The translations under genes and the position numbers were made by a program. From Streptomyces sp. man185 (GTDB lineage Bacteria; Actinomycetota; Actinomycetes; Streptomycetales; Streptomycetaceae): a DNA stretch of 53,203 bases. The notes under the pieces were generated by a model that was not told the origin of the DNA, searched no databases, and saw only the letters and a list, made by a program, of their open reading frames with translations. Shown here in pieces: positions 18,072 through 24,832 of this stretch. Where the stretch lies: the NCBI GenBank assembly GCA_002551355.1, contig NTHE01000031.1, positions 1 through 53,203 of the forward strand, given 5' to 3'. Position 1 is the stretch's first letter. Each line of letters opens with the position of its first letter.

Positions 18072-18095
18072 CTACCCGTGTGCTTGTGTTCAAAC
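18072..18095 (-). promoter_or_regulatory. SigB-type promoter for the ATP-grasp operon
   Basis: On the minus strand GTTT (18095-18092), 14 bases, then GGGTAG (18077-18072) match the Streptomyces SigB/SigH-type consensus GTTT-N14-16-GGGTAY closely. The -10 ends 39 bp before the GTG start of the ATP-grasp gene. No competing element is obvious. Confidence 0.65.
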
Positions 18096-18117
18096 GAAGT
18101 CACCCGGAGCCGGGGTG

Positions 18118-18846
18118 TCAGGCCCGGGGCTTGATGCGGCCCTCGGGCGGGACCTCGCCCGTGATGCTGGCGATCAACTCGGCACACAGTTCGCGCAGTT
18201 TGATGTTGCGGTGCTGCGATGCCGTGCGAAGGACGTCGAAAGCCTTCTCCGGGGTGCAGCGTTGCTGGCCGACCACCACGCCGATCGCCTGGTCGATGAC
18301 GGTGCGCGAGCGCAGGGCGGCCTCCAGGTCCGCGGCGAACTCCTCGGTGTCCGCGATGCGCTGGGCCAGGGCTATGGCCCCGGTGGCCTGCGCGGTGAGC
18401 AGCCTCAGCGCCGTCAGGTCCGCCGTGTCGAAGGCGTTCGGAACGGGCGCGTAGAGGTTGAGGGCTCCGGACGTGTGGCTGTGCGGGGCGATCGGCAGGG
18501 ACAGCGAGGAGCGGGCGCCGCAGACCGCGGCGTAGGCCGGGTAGTCGGCCCAGCGGCTCTCCCGCAGGGTGTCGGGCACGCTGACCTCCCGGCCCGTGCG
18601 CATCGCCTGGAGGCACGGCCCGTCGTCCTGCCCGTACTGGGCCTCGTCCAGCTTCGTGGCGCTGGCCCCCACGCTGGACACGGTGACGGGCCGCCCCAGT
18701 CTCTCCAGCGTGATGCCGCAGCCGTCGGCCTCTTCCACCAGGGCGAGGGCGCTGCGGGCGAGGGCGTGCAGGAATTCGTCCAGCGACTTCGTCTCCAGGA
18801 GCAGCGCGGTCGTGTCCGGCGCCTCGGCCACGGGCCTGTCAGTCAT
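18118..18846 (-). CDS. GAF-ANTAR protein
   Basis: A 242-aa cytosolic regulator with a GAF domain (about residues 15-155, with YGQDDGPCLQAM and SSLSLPI) and a C-terminal ANTAR domain (LEAALRSRTVIDQAIGVVVG, then FDVLRTASQHRNIKLRELC). ANTAR domains bind paired RNA hairpins and antiterminate transcription; GAF domains sense small molecules or partner proteins. I chose ATG 18846 (MTDRP), which has GAG six bases upstream. The longer frame to 18939 would put a clear inverted repeat in coding sequence. It is close in sequence to the GAF-ANTAR protein at 19975-20712, with the STAS gene between them. Confidence 0.88.
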   Translation of the reverse strand: MTDRPVAEAPDTTALLLETKSLDEFLHALARSALALVEEADGCGITLERLGRPVTVSSVGASATKLDEAQYGQDDGPCLQAMRTGREVSVPDTLRESRWADYPAYAAVCGARSSLSLPIAPHSHTSGALNLYAPVPNAFDTADLTALRLLTAQATGAIALAQRIADTEEFAADLEAALRSRTVIDQAIGVVVGQQRCTPEKAFDVLRTASQHRNIKLRELCAELIASITGEVPPEGRIKPRA

Positions 18847-18866
18847 GATCATCTCGTTCTGGGCGG

Positions 18867-18893
18867 TGACCCGCCGTCGAGAGGGGCGGGTCA
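18867..18893 (-). repeat. Inverted repeat in the leader of the GAF-ANTAR gene
   Basis: Perfect 9-bp arms TGACCCGCC and GGCGGGTCA flank a 9-base loop, ending 21 bp upstream of the chosen start. It could be a DNA operator or a hairpin in the leader mRNA close to the ribosome binding site. Confidence 0.5.
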
Positions 18894-18986
18894 GAGCTGA
18901 GCGGCGCGATCCGGGCCGCAGGGACAGGGCAGCCGCCACCTACGCACCGGCGTCGGGCGGACTCCGGGCGTGGGGCGGTGAGGGGG

Positions 18987-19166
18987 TCAGGCGTGGCTGC
19001 GGGACGACCGCTGAGGGGTGGGCGTGCCACCGGCAGTCGGCATCGGGCTGCCGGGCCTCGTCGCGGGGGGCCGCCCGCGGGCCGCCCGCATGGGAGCGTG
19101 CGGGGCGCCGAAGGGGGCGGCGGCCGGGGCCATGGGGACGGCGCGGCGACGAGGACAGAGGTTCAC
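18987..19166 (-). CDS. Possible small Pro/Arg/Ala-rich protein, 59 aa
   Basis: From GTG 19166 the minus strand gives 59 codons (MNLCPRRRAVPMAPAAAP...) ending in TGA at 18987. A good GGAG lies five bases upstream of the GTG. The leader before it shares a 16-bp identical block, and a GGGCATA box at identical spacing, with the leader of the STAS gene, which argues that this frame is expressed. The composition (Pro, Ala, Arg, Gly) is also what random GC-rich sequence gives, so coding is uncertain. No homology is recognised. If translated it is a basic, probably unstructured peptide with one Cys. Confidence 0.35.
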   Translation of the reverse strand: MNLCPRRRAVPMAPAAAPFGAPHAPMRAARGRPPATRPGSPMPTAGGTPTPQRSSRSHA

Positions 19167-19199
19167 GGAAACTCCACGGAGGCAGGAAGAATTCTCAAG

Positions 19200-19234
19200 G
19201 GCCGCTTCCTGACCTCCAGCGCCTCATTATGCCC
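19200..19234 (-). repeat. Promoter-leader repeat, copy A (upstream of the 59-aa frame)
   Basis: On the minus strand GGGCATA (19234-19228), 12 bases, then AGGTCAGGAAGCGGCC (19215-19200). The same two blocks with the same 12-base gap occur at 19812-19846. The GAAG part can pair with CTTC further down the leader, forming a hairpin just ahead of the ribosome binding site. Confidence 0.6.
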
Positions 19235-19241
19235 TCTCGTC

Positions 19242-19278
19242 CGAGGGCTCGGCTCCGCGTCGCGGAGCCGAGCCCTCG
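19242..19278. terminator. Strong hairpin terminator downstream of the STAS gene
   Basis: Perfect 18-bp arms (19242-19259 and 19261-19278) around a single base form a very stable GC-rich hairpin 25 bp after the STAS stop codon. No T-tract follows, as is usual in Streptomyces. Confidence 0.75.
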
Positions 19279-19303
19279 TCAGCCCGTCACCCCCGGGCGC
19301 CCG

Positions 19304-19780
19304 TCAGCGCTCCTTCGGAAAGCGTGGGCGGGAGGTGTCGGCGTACGGGCCGAGCGGCCGATTCGAGGCTCCGGTGGAAGGCGGCGCGCTCCGTCGGTCG
19401 CCGGGCTGCGCGTTCCGGGACGCCTCCGGCTCCGGTCGGCACCCGCGGCTGCGCATCTCCGCGCCCCGGAGGGTGGAGGCGATCCGCAGGACGCGGTGGA
19501 GGCCGGCGGCGGTCAGCACTTCGCGGGCCGTGTCGTACCCGGCCACCACCGCCATCGAGATTCCGCGTTCCTCGGCCTGGCCCCGCACCCTCAGGAGGAG
19601 TCCCAGGGCTCTGGGGGTGAGCAGAGGGGTGCGGATGTCCACGATGACCGCCCGGGGGCCGCAGCACGGCAGCAGGCGCATGATCTCGCGCTCGATGGCC
19701 GATTCGTTGTCGAGGTCGACCGTCTCGCCCAGTTCGACTACCAGGTGTGCGGCGTCGAGGTGGTAGCTGAGCAGGAACAT
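19304..19780 (-). CDS. STAS-domain protein (anti-sigma-factor antagonist type)
   Basis: A 158-aa protein with an N-terminal STAS domain of about 95 residues: LSYHLDAAHLVVELGETVDL, a helix with ESAIEREIMRLL, then AVIVDIRTPLLTPRALGLLL. The typical phosphorylated Ser position falls in the DIRTPLLT segment, where Thr replaces Ser. A charged, probably disordered tail of about 50 residues follows. STAS proteins of this type bind anti-sigma kinases and free SigB-class factors. I chose ATG 19780 with GGAG five bases upstream. It lies between two GAF-ANTAR genes and 3 kb from a SigB-like gene, so a role in the same partner-switching network is likely. Confidence 0.8.
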   Translation of the reverse strand: MFLLSYHLDAAHLVVELGETVDLDNESAIEREIMRLLPCCGPRAVIVDIRTPLLTPRALGLLLRVRGQAEERGISMAVVAGYDTAREVLTAAGLHRVLRIASTLRGAEMRSRGCRPEPEASRNAQPGDRRSAPPSTGASNRPLGPYADTSRPRFPKER

Positions 19781-19811
19781 GGGCACTCCAAGGAAGCAGG
19801 ACTGAGTGCGC

Positions 19812-19846
19812 GGCCGCTTCCTGACCTGCGTAGGGCACGTATGCCC
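19812..19846 (-). repeat. Promoter-leader repeat, copy B (upstream of the STAS gene)
   Basis: Second copy of GGGCATA-N12-AGGTCAGGAAGCGGCC on the minus strand. GTGT lies 15 bases before GGGCAT (19865-19862), so this copy resembles a SigB-type promoter followed by a transcribed leader. AGGAAGC in the leader can pair with GCTTCCT just before the GGAG of the STAS gene. Confidence 0.6.
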
Positions 19847-19974
19847 GTTCCGCGGCGCTCGACACCTGTCCTCGGCGCATGGCACGGAGTGGTGCCCACG
19901 CCCGGAGGATGGGAGCGTGACGACCCGTACAGTGCAATCCTGGTCCCAGTGTTCAGGTCCGGAAGGGAGAGATC

Positions 19975-20712
19975 ATGACCGACGACGAAGTGCTCACCCC
20001 GGGGCCGCCCGACCTTGTCTCTCTCCTGCTGGACACCGACACCTTGGACGACTTTCTCCGTGCGCTGGCCCAGACCGCCCTGCGCATGTCACCCACGGCC
20101 GATGGTTGCGGGGTCACTCTGGAGCGCCGGAACCGCCCCTTGACCGTGGCCAGCGCGGGCATCAGCGCACCGCCGCTGGACGAGGCCCAGTACGGGCAGG
20201 ACGACGGCCCCTGCCTGGAAGCCCTGCGCGAGGGGCACGAGGTCAGCGTGAGCGACATGCGTGAAGAGGACCGGTGGAACGGCTACCCCGCCTTCGCGGT
20301 CTCCTCCGGGACCCGGTCGTCGCTGTCGCTGCCGGTCGCGGCGCACTCCGACACGGCAGGCGCCCTCAATCTTTACTCGCCCAAGGAGAACGGTTTCGCC
20401 GACGCGGATCTGAGCGGACTGCGCGCCCTCGCCGCCCAGGCGACGGGGGCCGTCGAGCTCGCCCAGCGGCTCGCGGACACCCGGACCTTCACCGCCGACA
20501 TGGAAGCCGCCCTCCAGTCCCGCGCCGTGATCGACCAGGCGGCCGGCATCGTCATGAACCAGCGCCGCTGCAGCTCCGAGGAGGCGCTCCGGACCCTGCG
20601 CACCGCGTCGCAGCACCGCAACGTGAAGCTCCGCGACCTCTGCGCACAGCTGGTCCGCAGCGTCTCCGGCACCCCGCCGAGCAGCGGCCCCGGCCTGCGC
20701 CCCCGTCCGTGA
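19975..20712 (+). CDS. GAF-ANTAR protein (paralogue)
   Basis: A 245-aa regulator with the same GAF plus ANTAR layout as the protein at 18118-18846, sharing long identical stretches such as EAQYGQDDGPCL, SLSLPVA and RTASQHRN. The ANTAR part is LQSRAVIDQAAGIVMNQRRC onward. It should bind RNA hairpins in response to a signal sensed by GAF. The ATG has GGGAG upstream. It is divergent from the STAS gene. Its upstream AGGTCCGGAAG resembles part of the leader repeat found before the STAS gene. The two paralogues probably arose by local duplication with inversion. Confidence 0.88.
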   Translation: MTDDEVLTPGPPDLVSLLLDTDTLDDFLRALAQTALRMSPTADGCGVTLERRNRPLTVASAGISAPPLDEAQYGQDDGPCLEALREGHEVSVSDMREEDRWNGYPAFAVSSGTRSSLSLPVAAHSDTAGALNLYSPKENGFADADLSGLRALAAQATGAVELAQRLADTRTFTADMEAALQSRAVIDQAAGIVMNQRRCSSEEALRTLRTASQHRNVKLRDLCAQLVRSVSGTPPSSGPGLRPRP

Positions 20713-20754
20713 CCCGAAAACGCGGAGGTCCGGCCGGACGCCGGTCGGAGCGAT

Positions 20755-20778
20755 GTTTGGCATCCGCAGCGCGGGTAC
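20755..20778 (+). promoter_or_regulatory. SigB-type promoter (distal) for the stress-protein operon
   Basis: GTTT, 14 bases, GGGTAC is an exact match to the Streptomyces SigB-type consensus. It lies 195 bp upstream of the 108-aa stress protein gene, in a 261-bp gap that contains no other gene I can support. Confidence 0.65.
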
Positions 20779-20911
20779 TCCTGCACCAGGTATCCGGCGT
20801 ACGCGGAGCTCAGGCGCCGACCGGTTGGGAAAACAGCCGTCGGCGCCGTCCGCCGAGTTCAGAGTGTTACTCCTTGCTCACGCCTCCAGGGGCGTCGTTC
20901 CGGCATGCGCT

Positions 20912-20935
20912 GTTTAGTGGGATCCGTACGGGAAA
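20912..20935 (+). promoter_or_regulatory. Possible SigB-type promoter (proximal)
   Basis: GTTT, 14 bases, GGGAAA partially matches the SigB-type consensus and ends 38 bp before the ATG at 20974, a usual distance. It is weaker than the distal match. Confidence 0.4.
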
Positions 20936-20973
20936 CGCGGGGGGCGTCCCCCGAGACGGATGAGGAGCACGTC

Positions 20974-21300
20974 ATGCCGGCTGGATCGAACAAGAAGCGC
21001 GAGCGGCAGTACGAGCACATCAAGGAGAGCCAGGAAGAGCAGGGCGCGTCGGAGGGCCGGGCCAAGGAGATCGCGGCCCGGACCGTCAACAAGCAGCGCG
21101 CCCGCGCCGGCGAGTCGAGGACGGCGAGCAGGACGTCGACGCAGGACAGGAAGTCCGCTTACGAACGCGGCGGCGAGCGCTCCCACAAGGGCGCGCAGGG
21201 TCCCACGAAGGACCAGCTCTACGCGGAGGCCAGGAAGAAGAACGTCCACGGGCGTTCCTCGATGAACAAGGAACAGCTCCGCGAGGCCCTCGGGCGCTGA
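20974..21300 (+). CDS. Small basic hydrophilic protein with Rho-N/SAP-like C-terminus
   Basis: A 108-aa, Lys/Arg/Glu-rich protein. The N-terminal half (NKKRERQYEHIKESQEEQG, then AKEIAARTVNKQRA) looks helical. The C-terminal 35 residues (TKDQLYAEARKKNVHGRSSM, then NKEQLREALGR) resemble a small Rho-N/SAP-type nucleic-acid-binding module. Such proteins are often labelled plasmid stabilisation proteins in actinomycetes, without good evidence. GGAG precedes the ATG. First gene of an operon with a DUF5709 gene and a HAD phosphatase gene, behind SigB-type promoter matches, so stress induction is likely. Confidence 0.75.
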   Translation: MPAGSNKKRERQYEHIKESQEEQGASEGRAKEIAARTVNKQRARAGESRTASRTSTQDRKSAYERGGERSHKGAQGPTKDQLYAEARKKNVHGRSSMNKEQLREALGR

Positions 21301-21353
21301 CGCGCATCACCATCCGGGGCCGGACGGCCGCCCGCACGACGGAGGAGCAGGAC

Positions 21354-21830
21354 ATGCCCGCAGACGCACGCGGCGACGATGTGTACCAGCCGCAGGACGA
21401 CGACGGCTCGACCCCGCCGAACGATGAGCTCGACCTGGAGAACACGCTCGACGAACGGGATCTGGACGACCAGATGGAAGAGGGTTACTCCCCTCCCGAA
21501 CGCCCTCTGGGTGTGACCAAGTTCGGCACGACGGGGGCGGAGGAGCGCCGCGGCGAATCGCTGGACCAGCGGCTCGCCCAGGAGGTCGACGATGTGGAGC
21601 CGCCCGACGGCGACGGCATCGGCGACCTCGCCGAGGGCGACGGGGAACCCCGGGAAGGGACCACCGTCGAGCCCCGGGCAGGCCGGCTCAGTGCGGCGGA
21701 CGACGCGACCGGACGGAACAACGACGTCTTCGCCGAGGACGTGGGCATCGACGGCGGCGCCGCGTCGGCCGAGGAAGCGGCCGTACATGTCACGGACGAG
21801 ACGGACGTACCCCGGGGCCGCGACACCTGA
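21354..21830 (+). CDS. DUF5709 acidic protein
   Basis: A 158-aa, very acidic, probably disordered protein. The DUF5709 pattern is visible: ENTLDERDLDDQMEEGYSPP, RGESLDQRLAQEVDDVEP, AGRLSAADD and a final EDVGIDGGAASAEEAAVH. The function of the family is unknown; members are common in Streptomyces stress regulons. GGAGGAG lies close to the ATG, and the gene follows the basic 108-aa protein gene by 53 bp. A strongly basic and a strongly acidic small protein made together could interact, but that is speculation. Confidence 0.82.
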   Translation: MPADARGDDVYQPQDDDGSTPPNDELDLENTLDERDLDDQMEEGYSPPERPLGVTKFGTTGAEERRGESLDQRLAQEVDDVEPPDGDGIGDLAEGDGEPREGTTVEPRAGRLSAADDATGRNNDVFAEDVGIDGGAASAEEAAVHVTDETDVPRGRDT

Positions 21831-21873
21831 CGGCGAGGGAAAGGCGGCTGAGCGGTGAAAGGAGCGGCTGAGC

Positions 21874-22542
21874 ATGGCAGGCGCGGCGATCTTCGATGTG
21901 GACGGCACGCTCACGGACACCAACCACCTGCATGTGGTGGCCTGGTGGGAGGCGTTCCGGCAGGCCGGGCACACCGTGCCGATGCCGGACATCCACCGGG
22001 CGGTCGGGCTCGGCTCCGGTGATCTGATCGAACGGCTGCTGGGGGCCGACCGGGACCCCGAGCAGGACGATCTCATCAGCTCCGCGCACACGGTGCTCTA
22101 CGGCACGTACTTCGACCGCCTCCCCGCCTTCCGGGGCGCGGGCGACCTGCTGCGCACGCTGGCCGGACGCGACTGGCGGGTCGTCCTCGCCACGTCGGCG
22201 AGCGGGGCGGAGCTCGCGGCACTGCGGCGGGCGGTGGACGCGGACGAGGCGATCCGGGCCACGGCGAGTTCGGACGACGTCGACCGGGGCAAGCCCTCCC
22301 CCGAGCCCGTGGAGCTGGCCTGCCGACTGGCCGGCGTCGGCGCGGAGGAGTCGGTGTTCGTGGGCGACACGGTGTGGGACATGGAGGCTGCGACCCGGGC
22401 CGGGGTGCGCGCGGTGGCGCTCCTCTCGGGCGGCATCCCGCGCGCCGACCTGGAGCGGGCGGGAGCGGAAGCGGTCTACCGGGACGTCGCCGACCTGCTC
22501 GACCACCTCGACGACAGCCCTTTCGGCCCGGGACCCGGCTGA
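21874..22542 (+). CDS. HAD-superfamily phosphatase
   Basis: A 222-aa HAD hydrolase of the phosphoglycolate phosphatase/beta-phosphoglucomutase-like subgroup. Motif I is DVDGT (nucleophile Asp8 and Asp10), motif II is ATSASG, motif III is GKPSPEP, and motif IV is VFVGDTVWDME. An alpha-helical cap lies between motifs I and II. It should dephosphorylate a small metabolite in the cytosol. AAAGGAG precedes the ATG at nine bases, and it lies 43 bp after the DUF5709 gene as the third member of that operon. Confidence 0.88.
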   Translation: MAGAAIFDVDGTLTDTNHLHVVAWWEAFRQAGHTVPMPDIHRAVGLGSGDLIERLLGADRDPEQDDLISSAHTVLYGTYFDRLPAFRGAGDLLRTLAGRDWRVVLATSASGAELAALRRAVDADEAIRATASSDDVDRGKPSPEPVELACRLAGVGAEESVFVGDTVWDMEAATRAGVRAVALLSGGIPRADLERAGAEAVYRDVADLLDHLDDSPFGPGPG

Positions 22543-22585
22543 CGCGCGGACCACAGACGTCAGCCTGTGTGCAACAGCCGACCAC

Positions 22586-22610
22586 GTTTAACGACCATTC
22601 CTGCGGGTAT
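22586..22610 (+). promoter_or_regulatory. SigB-type promoter of the sigma factor gene
   Basis: GTTT, 15 bases, GGGTAT matches the SigB-type consensus exactly and lies 115 bp upstream of the sigma gene, so the factor probably reads its own promoter. Confidence 0.7.
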
Positions 22611-22724
22611 GGGGTGCTTTGCGCTTCGGACAAGAGGTGCGCCCGTGGGATTCCGGGCGGCTTCTGTCCGGCCCGGTGATCTTCCCGCGGCGACCGATCG
22701 CATCGTCGACGAGGAGTGACCACC

Positions 22725-23519
22725 ATGCAGGCAGCAGCAGCTCCCGATACCGACCACGCCACGGAGACCCGGTCGCCCGACCAGGCGTTCCGGCGGCTGC
22801 GGGCGCTTCCGCCGGGGCCGGAGCGGGACGCGGTGCGTGACGAGACGATCTGCGCGTGGCTCCCGATGGCCCACCGGATAGCCTCCCGTTTCCGTAACCG
22901 CGGTGAATCCATGGACGATCTGCGGCAGGTGGCCGCGATGGGGCTCGTCAAGGCGGTCGACCGCTTTGACCCGCTGCGGAGCAAGGCCTTCGAGACCTAT
23001 GCCGTACCCACGGTCACCGGTGAACTCAAGAGGCACTTCCGCGATCACACCTGGGACGTCCACGTGCCGCGGCGCGTCCAGGATCTTCGCAACCGGGTGC
23101 GGGTGGCCCGTCGCGACCTGGCCCAGGAGTTCGGCGGCAGGGCCCCGACCTGCGCCGAGATCGCGTCCGCCACCGGGCTCAGCGAGGAGGACGTGCTGCT
23201 GGGCATGGAGGCCCTGGAGAGCTACAGCGCCCTCTCACTGGACGCCGAGCCCGCGGGCGCCGAGGGAGGCATGCCTCTGGTCGAGCGACTGGGGTCCTGC
23301 GACACGGCGCTGGACATCGCCATCGACCGCGAGGCCGTCAAACCGGAGCTGCGGGGGCTCCCGGAGCGGGAGCGGACCATCCTCTACCTCCGCTACTTCC
23401 GGGACATGACACAGGTGCGGATCGCCGAACAGCTCGGCATCTCCCAGATGCACGTGTCGCGCCTGCTCAGCCAGTCCTGCGAGCGCGTGCGCGACGGCGT
23501 GCTCCAGGAAGCCGCCTGA
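22725..23519 (+). CDS. SigB/SigF-family RNA polymerase sigma factor
   Basis: A 264-aa group-3 sigma factor. Region 2 is seen as AHRIASRFRNRGESMDDLRQ, VAAMGLVKAVDRFDP and FETYAVPTVTGELKRHFRD, region 3 as WDVHVPRRVQDL, and region 4 as RTILYLRYFRDMTQVRIAEQ ending LGISQMHVSRLL. This is the SigB/F/G class that controls stress and differentiation in actinobacteria and is normally held by an RsbW-like anti-sigma kinase. No such kinase is encoded adjacent; only a STAS protein lies 3 kb away. I chose ATG 22725, which has GAGGAG eight bases upstream; the GTG at 22716 overlaps that site. Confidence 0.92.
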   Translation: MQAAAAPDTDHATETRSPDQAFRRLRALPPGPERDAVRDETICAWLPMAHRIASRFRNRGESMDDLRQVAAMGLVKAVDRFDPLRSKAFETYAVPTVTGELKRHFRDHTWDVHVPRRVQDLRNRVRVARRDLAQEFGGRAPTCAEIASATGLSEEDVLLGMEALESYSALSLDAEPAGAEGGMPLVERLGSCDTALDIAIDREAVKPELRGLPERERTILYLRYFRDMTQVRIAEQLGISQMHVSRLLSQSCERVRDGVLQEAA

Positions 23520-23531
23520 CGGGCCGGTCTC

Positions 23532-24572
23532 TCAGGGCGTCGGTGGTGTGCGCAGGGCCGAGCGGCCCTCACGCCACGCCGCCAGCAGGTGGTCCCCGAG
23601 GAGGTCCTCCAGGTGTCCGGTCGCCTCGATGCCGAGGACGACGTCGGCCGCCAACTCGGGCTCGTCCTCCAGCAGGCCGCCGATCACCTCATGGCGCACC
23701 ACCTGTTCGTGGACCGCGTCGGCTTCCACGTGCTCGTCGTAGAACCGCTGGGCGGCGGGGCCCGCGCCCGCGCGTCGCAGGGCCTCGGCCAGCCTCCGCG
23801 AGCCGGGGGACGAAGTGATCTCCACGGTGGCGAAGTGCCCGACGAGCGCGCCGCGAAGCCGCCGGTGCAGGCCGAAAAGGGACATCATGTTGACGACGGC
23901 CAGGGCCTGGGCCGGCGCGGCGTCGAGGTAGCGGCCGTACCGCGCGTCGAGGCCGAGGTCGGTCATCAGGTCGGCGAAGAGCTGTGCGTGGACGTCCTCG
24001 GCCCGGCCCGCCCCGAATTCGTCGAACTCGACGGCGACCATGCCCGCCTTCGCCCGACCCTGGAGCCTGGGCACCACCCACAGGTGCGGATCGGCTTCCT
24101 TGAGGTGGTAGAGGGAGCGCACGGCGGCGTACTCGCGCAGCTGCCACAGCTCCCCCTCCCGCCGGAGGTGGTGGCTGACGCTGTGGCCGTCGTCCCCCAC
24201 GGGTTCCAGCTGGAGCGCGTCCACCGCCTTCGCCACGTCCTTGCCGCCCGAGCCGCCGTCGCGGCGCAGCGCGTCCAGGAAGACGTCCTCGGCCGCCGCG
24301 CGCACGCCGAGCAGTGCGGGGTCCCACTCCAGGCGCTCGTCCACGCCGGCGAACCCGCGGTAGTGGAGCTCGTACAGGACGTACAGGAGCAGCTGGAGGT
24401 CGTCCCCGTACGGGTCGGAGCGGCGGACCGCGCCGGCTTCGGGCAGAGAGGTTCCGCCGCCCGCCAGTACGGCGAGGACGCTCTCGCTCAGGGGCCCACG
24501 CGCGGCGGGGAGCTCCGGGGACGCCGCAGGGCCGTCGTCGGGGGTGGTGGCCGGGGTCGTCACGGTTGTCAC
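23532..24572 (-). CDS. Iron-containing redox enzyme, heme-oxygenase-like fold
   Basis: A 346-aa protein of the heme-oxygenase-like diiron (iron-containing redox enzyme) family. Helical metal-ligand motifs are visible: ELHYRGFAGVDERLEWD, then HAQLFADLMTDLGL, and late FYDEHVEADAVHEQVVRHEV with closely spaced His and Glu. Family members bind a non-heme diiron centre and oxidise or cleave small molecules; the substrate here is unknown. The GTG at 24572 overlaps the CDGSH stop codon (GTGA), showing translational coupling. Last gene of a four-gene overlapping operon. It ends 12 bp from the convergent sigma factor gene. Confidence 0.8.
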   Translation of the reverse strand: MTTVTTPATTPDDGPAASPELPAARGPLSESVLAVLAGGGTSLPEAGAVRRSDPYGDDLQLLLYVLYELHYRGFAGVDERLEWDPALLGVRAAAEDVFLDALRRDGGSGGKDVAKAVDALQLEPVGDDGHSVSHHLRREGELWQLREYAAVRSLYHLKEADPHLWVVPRLQGRAKAGMVAVEFDEFGAGRAEDVHAQLFADLMTDLGLDARYGRYLDAAPAQALAVVNMMSLFGLHRRLRGALVGHFATVEITSSPGSRRLAEALRRAGAGPAAQRFYDEHVEADAVHEQVVRHEVIGGLLEDEPELAADVVLGIEATGHLEDLLGDHLLAAWREGRSALRTPPTP

Positions 24573-24832
24573 GGTCGGGGCTCCTCCTCGCCCTCCTGGG
24601 GCGTTCGGCCGCCCCGGCCGGTCCCGGAGGGCCCGGCAGGCTTGCGGCGGCGGTGGCTGGTGTCGCACCAGGGGTAGGTGCGGCTGCGGCGGCAGGTGCA
24701 GATCGCGACGGCGAAGCGGTCGGACCGGGTTGTCGTACCGTCGTCGCCGACGACCTCGACCGGCCCTTCCACCAGGATCGGGCCTTCCCGGTTCACCACC
24801 ACGCGGCGGGGCCTCTCATTCCTTCCGGCCAC
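24569..24832 (-). CDS. CDGSH iron-sulfur domain protein
   Basis: An 87-aa protein with one CDGSH-type motif, CTCRRSRTYPWCDTSH, giving the three Cys (45, 47, 56) and one His (60) ligands of a redox-active 2Fe-2S cluster. The usual Gly of CDGSH is Thr here. The N-terminal beta strand region reads GPILVEGPVEVV, and the charged tail is rich in Gly, Glu and Pro. The assigned GTG at 24832 has a poor ribosome site; a GTG near residue 11 with AGAGG upstream is an alternative. It overlaps both neighbours, so it is coupled to the methyltransferase and the diiron-type enzyme, to which it could pass electrons. Confidence 0.85.
   Translation of the reverse strand: MAGRNERPRRVVVNREGPILVEGPVEVVGDDGTTTRSDRFAVAICTCRRSRTYPWCDTSHRRRKPAGPSGTGRGGRTPQEGEEEPRP

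Noticed and set aside
16660..18093. A long open extension of the CocE-like frame to 18093 that would give a 1,155-aa protein
   Set aside because: The extra residues are Arg/Pro/Gly-rich and lie antiphase to the well-conserved ATP-grasp gene on the same strand. This is a GC-bias artefact.
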